Assembly (NCBI GenBank): GCA_016888885.1
Contig: CP069437.1
Location: 992,001-1,056,000, forward strand
Length of the DNA: 64,000 nt
DNA from: Faucicola sp902506215
GTDB taxonomy: Bacteria; Pseudomonadota; Gammaproteobacteria; Pseudomonadales; Moraxellaceae
Direction: 5' to 3'
Shown here: positions 25,848-34,922 of the stretch, piece after piece
Layout of the letters: every line of letters starts with the position of its first letter
Position numbering within the stretch: position 1 is the stretch's first letter
The notes under the pieces: generated by a model
Told to the model about the DNA's origin: nothing
Seen by the model: the letters and a program-made list of their open reading frames with translations, nothing else
The model's database searches: none
Program-made: the position numbers and the translations under genes

Positions 25848-27422
25848 ATGATACTCATTAATGCCTCTTCTTATGTCAATGCCGAATTTGAGGCAGAAAT
25901 TGGGCGCATTCCACCTTGTATGCTGCCCATCGGCAATAAAAAACTATTACAGCTGCAAGTCGATGTGGTACGCCAACACTTTCCCAATGAAAAAATTCTA
26001 TTGTCACTACCCGAAGCTTATACCTTGACCCTCAATGAAAAAGCAGTGATTGAGTCACTGCCCATTGATGTGGTGACAATCCCTGAAAATTTGGCATTGG
26101 CTGAGACCATTTTATATGTGCTTAATCTAGCCATTGATAAATCATACCAGCATATTCGTATCATCCAAGGGGATGTATTTTTACCCCAGTTAGTTGATTA
26201 CTCAGATTGTATTGGCGTGTCGGATAAAACGCGCCAATACGACTGGCAACAAACCAAAAAAATGAAAGAAAACCCCACCGATTGGATTGGCTATTTTGCC
26301 TTTTCCTCACGATTGGAGTTGATTAAAGCCTTAGCGATTAGTAAGAAAAATTTTGTGCGGGCGATTTATTTGTACCAACAGACGATGCCAATGAAATCGG
26401 TCAACATTGAGTCGTATTATGACTGCAGTAATTTTGTCCATTATATTCATGCCCGCGCCAATATGACCACCGAACGGGCCTTTAATTCACTGCAGATTCG
26501 GGAAGGCATTGTCACCAAAAGCAGTGACGACAACAACAAAATTGAAGCGGAAATTTATTGGTACACCCATATTCCTGCGCCACTCAGACGTTTTACCCCG
26601 CAGTTGATTGATTATCAGCAAGTGGACGGACAGTTTAGTTATAGCTTAGAGTTCTTGCCATTATTACCGCTCAATGAGTTGTATGTGCATGGGTTAAATA
26701 CCACTGAATTTTGGCAACATATTTTTCAGCTATTAAAAGAATTTTTTAGTATGGCCAATCAGTCCGACGTGCATCGCCATATCGAAACCGGGTTTGCCAA
26801 ATCGTATGCCGAAGATTTGTACCATAAAAAAACCTTAAAGCGGCTGTATGCGTATGCCGATGATGCCGATGTCGATTTGAACAAAGCTGTAATATATGAT
26901 GAAACGATGCTTGGCAGTACGCTAGAGATTGCGCAGGACTGTATCGACAAAGCATTGGCACTGCCAAACACCGTGAGTGTCATGCATGGCGATTTATGTT
27001 TTAGCAATATCATGTATGACATGCGCGGTCGCCGGGTAAAAGTTTTTGACCCACGCGGTACGGATTCTAACGGCAATTTTAGTATTTTTGGTAACGCAAG
27101 CTATGATTTAGCCAAGCTCACCCATTCTGTGATTGGTATGTATGATTTTATCATCGCAGGGCGTTATGAAATTATCGATAGCCCTAGTGGTAGCAATATA
27201 CGATTTGATATTGATAAACGTTTGGAGCAAATCCAGCAAGAATTTTTTGCCGGCACCTGGGTCAATGGTATGACCACAGAATCTATCATGCCAGCGGTGG
27301 TGTTATTGTTTTTATCCATGTTACCCTTGCATGCAGATAGACCCGATCGCCAGCGCGCCATGCTGCTCAATGCGTATCGTCTATACAAAATGTATGTGAT
27401 GGAGGCGGTAACATGTTCGTAA
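25848..27422 (+). CDS. Nucleotidyltransferase-like / phosphotransferase (APH-type kinase) fusion
   Basis: A 524-aa two-domain protein. The N-terminal ~230 residues resemble a sugar nucleotidyltransferase fold (INASSYVNAEF, PPCMLPIGNKKLLQLQVDVV, IRIIQGDVFLPQL), but the canonical GxGxR dinucleotide-binding loop is not obvious, so it may be divergent or inactive. The C-terminal domain has the aminoglycoside/choline-kinase signature VMHGDLCFSNIMYD followed by KVFDPRG near residue 380-405, the Brenner motif and the DFG-equivalent. Operon middle gene; its stop overlaps the next start by 10 bases. A likely role is phosphorylation plus nucleotide activation of a small polyol or sugar. Confidence 0.72.
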   Translation: MILINASSYVNAEFEAEIGRIPPCMLPIGNKKLLQLQVDVVRQHFPNEKILLSLPEAYTLTLNEKAVIESLPIDVVTIPENLALAETILYVLNLAIDKSYQHIRIIQGDVFLPQLVDYSDCIGVSDKTRQYDWQQTKKMKENPTDWIGYFAFSSRLELIKALAISKKNFVRAIYLYQQTMPMKSVNIESYYDCSNFVHYIHARANMTTERAFNSLQIREGIVTKSSDDNNKIEAEIYWYTHIPAPLRRFTPQLIDYQQVDGQFSYSLEFLPLLPLNELYVHGLNTTEFWQHIFQLLKEFFSMANQSDVHRHIETGFAKSYAEDLYHKKTLKRLYAYADDADVDLNKAVIYDETMLGSTLEIAQDCIDKALALPNTVSVMHGDLCFSNIMYDMRGRRVKVFDPRGTDSNGNFSIFGNASYDLAKLTHSVIGMYDFIIAGRYEIIDSPSGSNIRFDIDKRLEQIQQEFFAGTWVNGMTTESIMPAVVLLFLSMLPLHADRPDRQRAMLLNAYRLYKMYVMEAVTCS

Positions 27423-28156
27423 TTCCGATGGCAGGGCTAAGCAGTCGTTTTTTTAAGGCGGGCTTTGATGTACCTAAGTATCAATTGTCGATTGCCGATA
27501 CCATTGTATTTGATTTGGCAATCAAGTCGTTTGAGCGCTATTTTAGCACCGATTTATTTTTGCTTATCGTGCGCGATGTATATAATACCCCGCAATTTGT
27601 TGCTGAGCGATTAACGCGCTTGGGTGTGCGCAATTTTATGATTCATACCCTTGATGGCGAGACAGCGGGACAAGCTGAAACAGTAGCGCTTGGACTCGGA
27701 ATGGGACTCGGTGATACTAGCATTGATGACGATGAGCCGATTTATATTTTTAACATCGATACCTTTCGCTATGGGTTTGAAAAACCTGACTGGGTAGAGT
27801 CCGTTGATGGCTATTTAGAAGTATTTGAAGGCGAAGGCGATCATTGGTCATTTATCGCCGTCGATGACGATGATAGGGTGATTAGAACCACCGAAAAACA
27901 GCGTATCTCTAATCTTTGCAGTGATGGCTTGTATTATTTTAAATCCAAGCAGCAGTATCTATCGTTGTTTCAACAAGCAATTGCTCAACAGTTGACAGTT
28001 AACAATGAATATTATATCGCCCCGATGTATAATTTATTAATCGCACAAGGCGGCAGGGTTGGCTATGTCAAAATCACGGAGGACGACATTGATTTTTGCG
28101 GTACGCCGGATGAGTACCAAGCGCTTAAAGCCCACGGTTTAAAGATTGATGTTTAA
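27413..28156 (+). CDS. Sugar-1-phosphate nucleotidyltransferase-like protein
   Basis: A 247-aa protein with the start of the NTP-transferase fold: MFVIPMAGLSSRFFKAGFDVPKYQL, the G-x-S-S-R-F...PK nucleotide-binding loop. Later INIDTFRYG resembles the metal-binding Asp segment, and YYFKSKQQYL and GTPDEYQAL the end of the domain. A GGAGG site precedes the ATG, which lies inside the last codons of the preceding gene. It probably activates a sugar or alcohol phosphate with CTP or another NTP. A bidirectional terminator follows. Confidence 0.8.
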   Translation: MFVIPMAGLSSRFFKAGFDVPKYQLSIADTIVFDLAIKSFERYFSTDLFLLIVRDVYNTPQFVAERLTRLGVRNFMIHTLDGETAGQAETVALGLGMGLGDTSIDDDEPIYIFNIDTFRYGFEKPDWVESVDGYLEVFEGEGDHWSFIAVDDDDRVIRTTEKQRISNLCSDGLYYFKSKQQYLSLFQQAIAQQLTVNNEYYIAPMYNLLIAQGGRVGYVKITEDDIDFCGTPDEYQALKAHGLKIDV

Positions 28157-28197
28157 AGGTTGCTGTTTAAAAATTGGCGTTTAATTGTTTAACTGTT

Positions 28198-28233
28198 AAA
28201 AAAAAGCTTACCATCTGTTGGGTAAGCTTTTTT
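28198..28233. terminator. Bidirectional terminator
   Basis: A-run + GCTTACC / GGTAAGC + T-run, 8-base loop, between the convergent nucleotidyltransferase and WavE-like genes. Confidence 0.92.
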
Positions 28234-28244
28234 ATTTAGCGAAT

Positions 28245-29321
28245 TTAGGGATAAAGACGGGAAAAAATCTGCTGTTGATCGACTGGGCTATTTTGATAAA
28301 ACTCTGCCGCAGCAACACTTTTCATCACCGCTCGTTCATCCGCATGCGCCAAGCGGGTTTCGTCAACTTGGTTGGGATACCAATATTGATAAAACAGCTG
28401 ATACCAGTCATCATGGCTGATGCAGTTCATCGCCATAAAAGCATCGGTCAATGTCCACGCGTATTTGGGTAACCGTAGTCCGTAGTCTGTCATATCAAGC
28501 ACAATCACTTCACTCGCCAAAAATGCCTTGTGCGCGTCTAGAATCTGCTCGTTGAGTTCATTGTAGTAGCTTGGCGTGGCAGCGTAGCCGATTTGATTGG
28601 CATAATGACTGGCAATATGCTGTTCGACAGCCAACCGCGTGCGAAAGGTATTGTCCGCAAATTTGGCATCGATATCTTGTGCATGCGACTCAAAATAAGT
28701 GGCGTTGTCACGACTCATCAGGGGTGCCGACCAAAACGCCTGCAGTCGCTCGGTCTTGCCAAACTGCGCCCAATCGCTGATATGAAACGCCATATGCTCA
28801 AACATGCTAGGGTCGATGGTAAAAAACGACGGCACTACAATCGGCGAATAGTCGGTTCCTTTACTTTTTGAGGATAAATTGCTCTGCGAGTGCGACGTTA
28901 CTTGCTGGGTATAATAGCGATAAAATTGTAGCAGATTGTCATTGAGTAAATAGCTATCGGTGCGTAGTTTGAGCGCATATTCGGTGCTGACTTGGTTGAG
29001 ACCCGCTTGCGTGGAGATGATTTGTCGATTGACATTGTTAGGGGCGTCGTAGCCAAATTTGATATTGGGTAGACCACCAGGATCTGGGTTTAAAATCAGC
29101 TGATCGATACCCAATTTGTCGGCGCTGTCAAACTCGGTGGGCAACGCAAGCGTATCCCAAGTCGATAATACGATGGTCGCATGGGGCAATGCTGCTCGGG
29201 TTTTGGCGACGTTGGCGATAAAATCACTGCCGTCATCACCGCCCTGCCCTAACTGGTGAACGTTAATGCCACCTTGAAAAATAACCGTCACTGACTGACT
29301 GGGGAGAGTATTTGCTTGCAT
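28245..29321 (-). CDS. WavE-like lipopolysaccharide biosynthesis protein
   Basis: A 358-aa protein resembling WavE of Vibrio cholerae LPS core synthesis: the N-terminal VTVIFQGGINVHQLG, LPHATIVLSTWDT, NPDPGG, NVNRQIISTQAGLNQVSTEYALKLRTDSYLLND, and a C-terminal segment with HDDWYQLFYQYWYP. The family is assigned to glycosyltransferase-like enzymes of LPS core or O-antigen assembly. It converges on the nucleotidyltransferase operon, so both may serve one surface glycan. Acceptor and donor are unknown. Confidence 0.78.
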   Translation of the reverse strand: MQANTLPSQSVTVIFQGGINVHQLGQGGDDGSDFIANVAKTRAALPHATIVLSTWDTLALPTEFDSADKLGIDQLILNPDPGGLPNIKFGYDAPNNVNRQIISTQAGLNQVSTEYALKLRTDSYLLNDNLLQFYRYYTQQVTSHSQSNLSSKSKGTDYSPIVVPSFFTIDPSMFEHMAFHISDWAQFGKTERLQAFWSAPLMSRDNATYFESHAQDIDAKFADNTFRTRLAVEQHIASHYANQIGYAATPSYYNELNEQILDAHKAFLASEVIVLDMTDYGLRLPKYAWTLTDAFMAMNCISHDDWYQLFYQYWYPNQVDETRLAHADERAVMKSVAAAEFYQNSPVDQQQIFSRLYP

Positions 29322-29481
29322 AGGTTTCCATGATGCTGGTTATCAGTTAAATCGTTATCATAAATTATTGTTATCTGCTAACCCGTCATCATAGCGCAAT
29401 TTTGTTCAATTATCGGTCAGTGATTTGTTATCTGACTTTGATGCGCCAAACTGTTAGACAGTGGCTTTTAGACCTTGGCTG

Positions 29482-30453
29482 TTAAACATTCGCGCGGAGC
29501 ATCACACTGGTCGCCCACGCGCGATGCGTGGCTGGCTCAAGCATACTGTTGTCTTGCTTGAACACCGCCTTGGCATCGGCGGCAAGAATCGCGGTGGCTT
29601 GACTGCGCTCTATGTCGTTGACATAAAAAGCGTGTTTGACTGCAGCAATTTGCTCAGGGTGAATGATGGTTTTTCCCACCAGCCCCAAGGCGACATCTTG
29701 CCGCAATTCTTCAGCAAACAAGGCAGGTTTATCCAAATACTCAAACACGGGCGCAGTCAAATAAAAACCTTGCGGCACAAAACACGCAATTAACTGATAG
29801 ATGAGTATGCCGACTGGGGTTTGATAGATCGTCACATCGGACGGGCGACGCAAGCGCAGCGAGGCAAATAAATCATTGCCGCCAATACGCAGTGCCAAAA
29901 TCGACTGGCTAAACCCTTCGCTAAACGCTAGCGCCAGTTCTTGGTTGTGTATCGGGTTAAAGATGAGCCGAGTCTCAAGGGTCGGCATCAATAGCTGTGT
30001 CGATGGCAATGCCTGACAAGCCAATCGCCAATCGGCAAGACTTTGCATATCGATTTTTGGTAATACAAAGCCATCCACCAAAGCAATCGTCTGCCAACTG
30101 GCAAGCTCGGTGAGCATCAAGGCGTTGCGCGGTCGGATAAACACCATGGGGCGTGAGGCTCGCGGTGAAATTGGACGAGATTCATCGCCAAAACCATGCG
30201 TCTTGGCGTGCTGAGCCCATGTCGCAAGCAGCTGCTTTAAGTTTGCAAGCGCGGCAGGAATTTCACTTTCACTGACCGCATCTTCCAAACAAATTACGAT
30301 ACTGTCAATCTCAGCCAATTTTTGCTGGCTAATAATTTGCCAAATATCTTGGCGCGTGGCTGGCATATAAAGCGTCGCACCCAGCTGGTAGGGATTGATA
30401 GTCGGCGCAACAGACGCAGCCAAAAAATGATTTACAGGGTGTAATAGTGTCAT
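29482..30453 (-). CDS. CitE-like HpcH/HpaI aldolase / citrate-lyase-family protein (Ter-cluster type)
   Basis: A 323-aa TIM-barrel protein. Signatures: DSIVICLEDAVSESEIPAAL (magnesium-binding ED), RPMVFIRPRN, LVDGFVLPKID, MPTLETRLIF, ALRIGGNDLFASLRLRRP and TIIHPEQIAAV. This is the CitE-like aldolase variety found in tellurium-resistance-associated gene clusters, predicted to make or break a C-C bond in synthesis of a small molecule. It is the last gene of a five-gene minus-strand operon (78 bp after stiP-like). Its actual reaction has not been established. Confidence 0.85.
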   Translation of the reverse strand: MTLLHPVNHFLAASVAPTINPYQLGATLYMPATRQDIWQIISQQKLAEIDSIVICLEDAVSESEIPAALANLKQLLATWAQHAKTHGFGDESRPISPRASRPMVFIRPRNALMLTELASWQTIALVDGFVLPKIDMQSLADWRLACQALPSTQLLMPTLETRLIFNPIHNQELALAFSEGFSQSILALRIGGNDLFASLRLRRPSDVTIYQTPVGILIYQLIACFVPQGFYLTAPVFEYLDKPALFAEELRQDVALGLVGKTIIHPEQIAAVKHAFYVNDIERSQATAILAADAKAVFKQDNSMLEPATHRAWATSVMLRANV

Positions 30454-30531
30454 AAAAAGTACAATGTGCGTAAAAGAGCGATTAGGATAAATGGGCGGTC
30501 AACAAGGTCGATGAGCGCAAAGACGCGGTTA

Positions 30532-31686
30532 TCATTGTCTTCTGTCCTTAATTTGGCTTCTGTTCTTAATAATGGTGACAGCTTGGTAAGGTGCAATACT
30601 GGCATCTGCAATTACTTGAATATTTTTTTCCTCACAAAGATGACGTAGTAACGCCGTATCTTGTCCGTCTGCCATCTCATTGACCAACACACACTCAGGG
30701 TCGCGCCGTAATATCGCGCGGGTCGCCTCGGCAATGGTGGGTTTGATACGGTTGCGATTGCTGATGGCAAAGCGCGCCGCTAAATCATCTATCACAGATT
30801 GGGTGGTAAAAGTCGGCAACAACTTGCCCGTTAGCGGCGTTGGTGAGGGCGTTTGCTGACGCAGCGCATCAATGGTTTGGATAAACTCGCCACTGCGATC
30901 CCAAGGCTGTAACTGGTCATAATACACTGCTTGGTGCAGTCCATCACTGGGCTGACGATACAGGGTACGCGATATCAGCCCAGAGACAGTGCTATTGAGC
31001 AAACTTGCGGGCATCAGCCAATCATCATCACTTGCCGATAGCCAAGCCACCCCAGCAGGATCTGCCAACGTCACCAGGGGAATCACCCTGTCACCTTGGT
31101 GAAACAGTTGCGCTTGTTGCCGCTTATCAGTGATTTGGGCTAAACTTCGTTGCAATTCACCATAGATAGCCCCTTTACCCGTCCAACCATCGACAAACAC
31201 AATTGGGCTATGGGGATGCTGCTGCAAAATATATTGCAAGGCAACAGGGTCAAGCCCGCGGTCACGGATGATACTCACCCCGTAATGCTGACTGGCTAAC
31301 GCATAGCTGGCAGAGGCATCACTAAGCGCTTTTTGTAGCAAGACCCCAATCGGCAATCCTGCCCGCACGAGACTGACCAATATCAGCGGCTGCGAGGCAC
31401 TCACACAAGCATGAAATAGCTGATGTAAGCTAAAGGCAAGGCTTGTGACATCATTTGCCATGCGCTGCTTGCCTGCCGCCAATGCTTGATTGTACAAGGC
31501 TTCATGCGTAGCGCTGGGCGGTTTTTCAAGCGTCAGCATATCTGAATAATGGCGCTGACCTGATTGAATTAACGCTTCTTTTTGCGTTGGGCTGATATCA
31601 TTGACGCTATCAGCACTGACGATATCTAGCAGCAAGGTAACCTCAGCGGGTAAATAACTACCCGAAAAATTAGCCTGAATTGTCAT
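30532..31686 (-). CDS. StiP-family protein (cysteine-protease-like StiP N-domain + PELOTA-like C-domain)
   Basis: A 384-aa protein from ATG 31686; a GTG at 31698 is a possible alternative start. It matches StiP proteins of Ter-associated operons: GSYLPAEVTLLLDIV and ISPTQKEALIQSGQRHYSDML at the N-terminus, LVSLVRAGLPIGVLLQKAL, the YGVSIIRDRGLD motif, VFVDGWTGKGAI (a phosphoribosyltransferase-like loop), and the C-terminal PELOTA-like RNA-binding domain (ATRAILRRDPECVLVNE..DTALLRHLCEEKNIQVI). Its start overlaps or abuts the HAD stop, indicating translational coupling. Function known only by prediction. Confidence 0.85.
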   Translation of the reverse strand: MTIQANFSGSYLPAEVTLLLDIVSADSVNDISPTQKEALIQSGQRHYSDMLTLEKPPSATHEALYNQALAAGKQRMANDVTSLAFSLHQLFHACVSASQPLILVSLVRAGLPIGVLLQKALSDASASYALASQHYGVSIIRDRGLDPVALQYILQQHPHSPIVFVDGWTGKGAIYGELQRSLAQITDKRQQAQLFHQGDRVIPLVTLADPAGVAWLSASDDDWLMPASLLNSTVSGLISRTLYRQPSDGLHQAVYYDQLQPWDRSGEFIQTIDALRQQTPSPTPLTGKLLPTFTTQSVIDDLAARFAISNRNRIKPTIAEATRAILRRDPECVLVNEMADGQDTALLRHLCEEKNIQVIADASIAPYQAVTIIKNRSQIKDRRQ

Positions 31687-31688
31687 GA

Positions 31689-32519
31689 TTATAAGCACCC
31701 TTGACTGATAGCATCATGCAGTTGCCCTCGATTGGGCGTGCCATACCAGTCCAATAATTGTAAAAACGGCAAATCCGCCAAGCTATCACCAAAACCAAAA
31801 CAAGGGCGGTTTTTATCCAAATGATAATCGAGCAAAAAACGCATCGCGTGATGTTTATTGACGACGTGCGGCAACAATGCCAAGTTATTGGCATTAACAT
31901 GGATATAAAACTCATCGCCCAAATCAGCCGCCTCATTTAGCAGGCTCGGCAGCTGTGCCGCAAACTGCAGCAAAGCATCGTGGTCTTTATGCTGATGTTT
32001 GATGGCGACATACACCATCAAATCCGCCGCGTTATTGTCTACTATAAAGCGTTCATAATGTGGGGTTATGCGTAGTGCTTCAAACCCTGCCAATCGCGCC
32101 ATAAGCTGGGTCAGTTTGGCTTGTAGCACCACCAATTGCCCTGCCATTAGCCGCTGCCAACGCGCACAAATCTGCCCCGATGGCGCTACAATCACTGCAC
32201 CATGGGTCAAGACTTGCCAACTATCAAACGGCAGTTTCACGCGCATAATCTCAGTGGTATCTCTTGCGGTGACGGGGATGAGCTCCGTTGATTGGGATAA
32301 CCAATTAAAAAAATGGCATTGCTTTGGGGTCAAAAAGCTCAATGGCGCATTCTGCTTATCGACGGTCGCCGCCACTAACCCATCCATTGGCAATTGCCAA
32401 GCTGCAATTTTTCGTTGGGTTTGAAACAAGGTATCATCCAAATCCATCAAAGCATAAGGCTTGACTAGCGCGACGTTTGATTCAAAAAAACGGGCTTCGG
32501 GTTTAAAAAAATCGGTCAT
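31689..32519 (-). CDS. HAD-superfamily hydrolase (Ter-cluster type)
   Basis: A 276-aa HAD phosphatase with motif I YALMDLDDTLFQTQ, motif II TPVTARDT-type segment (LIPVTARDTTEIMRV), and motif IV CFGFGDSLADLPFLQ. A large C2-type cap lies in between. It is the third gene of the operon; in the published comparative analysis of Ter-associated operons (Anantharaman, Iyer and Aravind) such HAD proteins accompany ATP-grasp, TRSP phosphoribosyltransferase, StiP and CitE-like enzymes. It probably removes a phosphate from the pathway intermediate. Confidence 0.86.
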   Translation of the reverse strand: MTDFFKPEARFFESNVALVKPYALMDLDDTLFQTQRKIAAWQLPMDGLVAATVDKQNAPLSFLTPKQCHFFNWLSQSTELIPVTARDTTEIMRVKLPFDSWQVLTHGAVIVAPSGQICARWQRLMAGQLVVLQAKLTQLMARLAGFEALRITPHYERFIVDNNAADLMVYVAIKHQHKDHDALLQFAAQLPSLLNEAADLGDEFYIHVNANNLALLPHVVNKHHAMRFLLDYHLDKNRPCFGFGDSLADLPFLQLLDWYGTPNRGQLHDAISQGCL

Positions 32520-32588
32520 TCACACTCACTTTTATCAAACTTAACTTTTTATCGTTATTGTGGTTGATTAGCTTTCGGATTTCGGGTG

Positions 32589-33812
32589 TCAGATTTTGGG
32601 TCTCGGTGAAATTACCATGACATTATCAAAGCCCTGCCAAATCTCATCCACGCTATCTTGGGGGGTTTCCACGCACAACAGCACCCAATCCCACGCCTCA
32701 GGCGTCACGTTGTAAACAAAATTGGTCATGCCCAAGCCATAATGATCAAAGAACTTGATGACGCTAGTCACGGCGCTATCAGCATGGATGGCGATGGGTG
32801 AGCGCGTCAAGGCGGAAAATTTGACATCCGCTTGATAGTGCGCCAAGCGTTCAGCAAGCAACAATGGCAACCAAACAAACTCATTACTGCCCAGTACCAA
32901 GATTTTTTGATGAGCAAATGACGCTAGGGTCAATTGTCTTTGGCTAAGCGTATGATGCAAACCTTGCAGCAAAAAATCCAACCCCGATGTGCTATCGCGT
33001 GTCGGTTGTCTACCCCAATTGCCGGTAGGCAGCAGTGGCTGACTGCCTGCCTCTGTGGTTGACACATTTGGCATGGTAACCGTGGGCGCATTTACCCTAT
33101 CTGTCCACGTCCAATCTCCTGCCAGCAGATGATGGCGAAAAAAGGCGATGTCATTAAAAATATTATTATCCGTTTTGCCCAGTTTCTTGCCCAGTTTCTT
33201 GCCCAGTTTTTTGTCCAGTTTTTTGTCCAGTGACCAATCAACTAGCGTTGCCAAATGCACTTGCTCAAGCTTACTTAATCCTGCTTGACGCAGGGCGTTT
33301 ACCACATTTTGGCAGGTATTACCTGTGGAGGCTTCGTCATCGACCATAATCAAGGTTTTGGCGTTTTCAACGTTCGCTTGTAGCGCGCTGTCATCACTTT
33401 GGTAAATCAAATGCACACTGGCATGACTATGATCTTCGCTAAACGTGGCAAACAGCGCTGCTGCCTGTGCATGCCGCGTCGAGTTGAGCAAAATGGCTTG
33501 CGGATAACGCGCCTGCAGCACTTGATGCACCCCTGCCGACAGTCCGACTGCGGTCTCAGCCATGCCAATTACCACAATCGGCTCAGGCAAATCATCGGGT
33601 ATGAGAGTCGCCAACTGAGTGAAGGCTTGTCGCATCTTATCGGGGGATACCGGAATATGTCGCCCCAATACTTTGGATACAAACAAAAACGCGCGCTTGG
33701 GATTGATACGTTCAGCAAACCCCAATAACTCATCGAGTTGATAATCAGCGCTGGTTTGATAACGTAAAGTAAGCTCGCCACGCGATAACGAAATGGTTTT
33801 TTGCTGGGTCAT
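32589..33812 (-). CDS. Phosphoribosyltransferase with TRSP domain
   Basis: A 407-aa protein. The phosphoribosyltransferase domain shows a PRPP-binding loop TLIMVDDEASTGNTCQNVVNAL and, before it, VVIGMAETAVGLSAGVHQVL. The C-terminal half holds the TRSP signature GNWGRQPTRDSTSGLDFLLQG and LVLGSNEFVWLPLLLAERL. Between the domains is a low-complexity run of KKLD/KKLG tetrapeptides encoded by 12-bp tandem repeats (33177-33231). Expected to transfer or release ribose-phosphate in synthesis of a nucleoside-like molecule. Second gene of the operon, 27 bases after the ATP-grasp gene. Confidence 0.87.
   Translation of the reverse strand: MTQQKTISLSRGELTLRYQTSADYQLDELLGFAERINPKRAFLFVSKVLGRHIPVSPDKMRQAFTQLATLIPDDLPEPIVVIGMAETAVGLSAGVHQVLQARYPQAILLNSTRHAQAAALFATFSEDHSHASVHLIYQSDDSALQANVENAKTLIMVDDEASTGNTCQNVVNALRQAGLSKLEQVHLATLVDWSLDKKLDKKLGKKLGKKLGKTDNNIFNDIAFFRHHLLAGDWTWTDRVNAPTVTMPNVSTTEAGSQPLLPTGNWGRQPTRDSTSGLDFLLQGLHHTLSQRQLTLASFAHQKILVLGSNEFVWLPLLLAERLAHYQADVKFSALTRSPIAIHADSAVTSVIKFFDHYGLGMTNFVYNVTPEAWDWVLLCVETPQDSVDEIWQGFDNVMVISPRPKI
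33177..33231. repeat. 12-bp coding tandem repeat (KKLG/KKLD)
   Basis: Four full units of GCCCAGTTTCTT / GTCCAGTTTTTT type at 33177, 33189, 33201 and 33213 and a partial fifth unit. In frame, each unit encodes Lys-Lys-Leu-Gly or Lys-Lys-Leu-Asp on the minus strand. Confidence 0.9.
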
Positions 33813-33839
33813 GGCGTCTATTATCCTGTTATTTTTGCG

Positions 33840-34922
33840 TTAGCCGATTTTGACACTGGTCATCAGCGGACGCACGATGCAAGGGGTAATGGTATCACGT
33901 ACCGCTGGCAGATGCGGTTTGGTAATACAGCCTGACCAATAGGCAAAAGCTAATTGGGTTAAATTCATCGTACCATTGTCAAAGGCATGTTCGGTGTAGC
34001 CAATCCCACCAGAGGCGCGGCTATTGATTTCCAGTACCTTGTGCGTCCCATTTTCATCAGCCTTGGTTTGGATGCTCACAATACCATCGGCTTTTAGGGC
34101 TGCCACCAGACGCTTGACAAGTGCCATCACTGCCTCGTCATAGCCCACATGCTGCTCACTGCCTTCTTTATAGCGCGTCACTGCGGCTAACACTTCCCCT
34201 GTCTCACATACCACATCAATCGAATATTCTTTGCCTGCTAAATATGGCATCAGCAGCATGACAATGGGTTTGTCAGTTACCATTTGGCTATGGTTATAGG
34301 CGTGTAAAAATTGTGCAAGATGAATTTTTTTAGCATCGGTGAAATATAAATGCTCAAAACTATCCCACGCATCGACCGCTGCCGTATCGAGTCGCCAAAA
34401 CCCTTGCGCAAATATGCCTTTAACGGGTTTTACACATAACGGCTGCCCACCATGCAAGGCTAGCAGTGCCATTAATTCATCTGTATTAGCAAACTGCCAG
34501 CCACTTGCCACAGGGATGTCATGTTGCTGGCAAAAAGCTGTAAAAGCGGCTTTATCATCCATTAATTCAAGCGTGGCTGTGTCAGTTGCGCCTGTCAATA
34601 ACCGAATACCGGCTGCTTTGAAGTCTTGACGTCTGGCTTCGTAATCTTGGCTATTGCGCCCTGTGAGTACCACTTTGCTATTGTGCTTTTTGGCCTGTTC
34701 AAGTACAAACCCAACCCGCTCACTTGGCTCGGATGGCTCTTGGTACGCTATGTCGGCACAGTTTAAGATTTCTGGTCGTGGTTGTCGATGGGATGCCACG
34801 ATGGTCATCGGTAAGTTATATTGGCATTTCATGGCTTGCATGGCACGTAGCATCTCACGCTGGCTTGACTGCCCTTCTGCCAACCAAATTGAAAACGGGG
34901 TGTTACTGGGGTTTAAAATCAT
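33840..34922 (-). CDS. ATP-grasp ligase (Ter-cluster type)
   Basis: First gene of the five-gene operon. The 360-aa protein has an ATP-grasp layout: an N-terminal Rossmann-like part (SIWLAEGQSSQREMLRAMQ, VVLTGRNSQDYEARRQDF), then LMDDKAAFTAFCQQHDIPVASGW, LCVKPVKG (ATP-binding Lys), YLAGKEYSIDVVCETGEVLAAVTRYK, and the metal-binding LEINSRASGGIGYTEHAFDNGTMNL. It should ligate a carboxylate to an amine with ATP. The neighbouring phosphoribosyltransferase, HAD, StiP and CitE-like genes make a known biosynthetic set linked to tellurite/stress operons, whose product is uncharacterised. Confidence 0.88.
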   Translation of the reverse strand: MILNPSNTPFSIWLAEGQSSQREMLRAMQAMKCQYNLPMTIVASHRQPRPEILNCADIAYQEPSEPSERVGFVLEQAKKHNSKVVLTGRNSQDYEARRQDFKAAGIRLLTGATDTATLELMDDKAAFTAFCQQHDIPVASGWQFANTDELMALLALHGGQPLCVKPVKGIFAQGFWRLDTAAVDAWDSFEHLYFTDAKKIHLAQFLHAYNHSQMVTDKPIVMLLMPYLAGKEYSIDVVCETGEVLAAVTRYKEGSEQHVGYDEAVMALVKRLVAALKADGIVSIQTKADENGTHKVLEINSRASGGIGYTEHAFDNGTMNLTQLAFAYWSGCITKPHLPAVRDTITPCIVRPLMTSVKIG

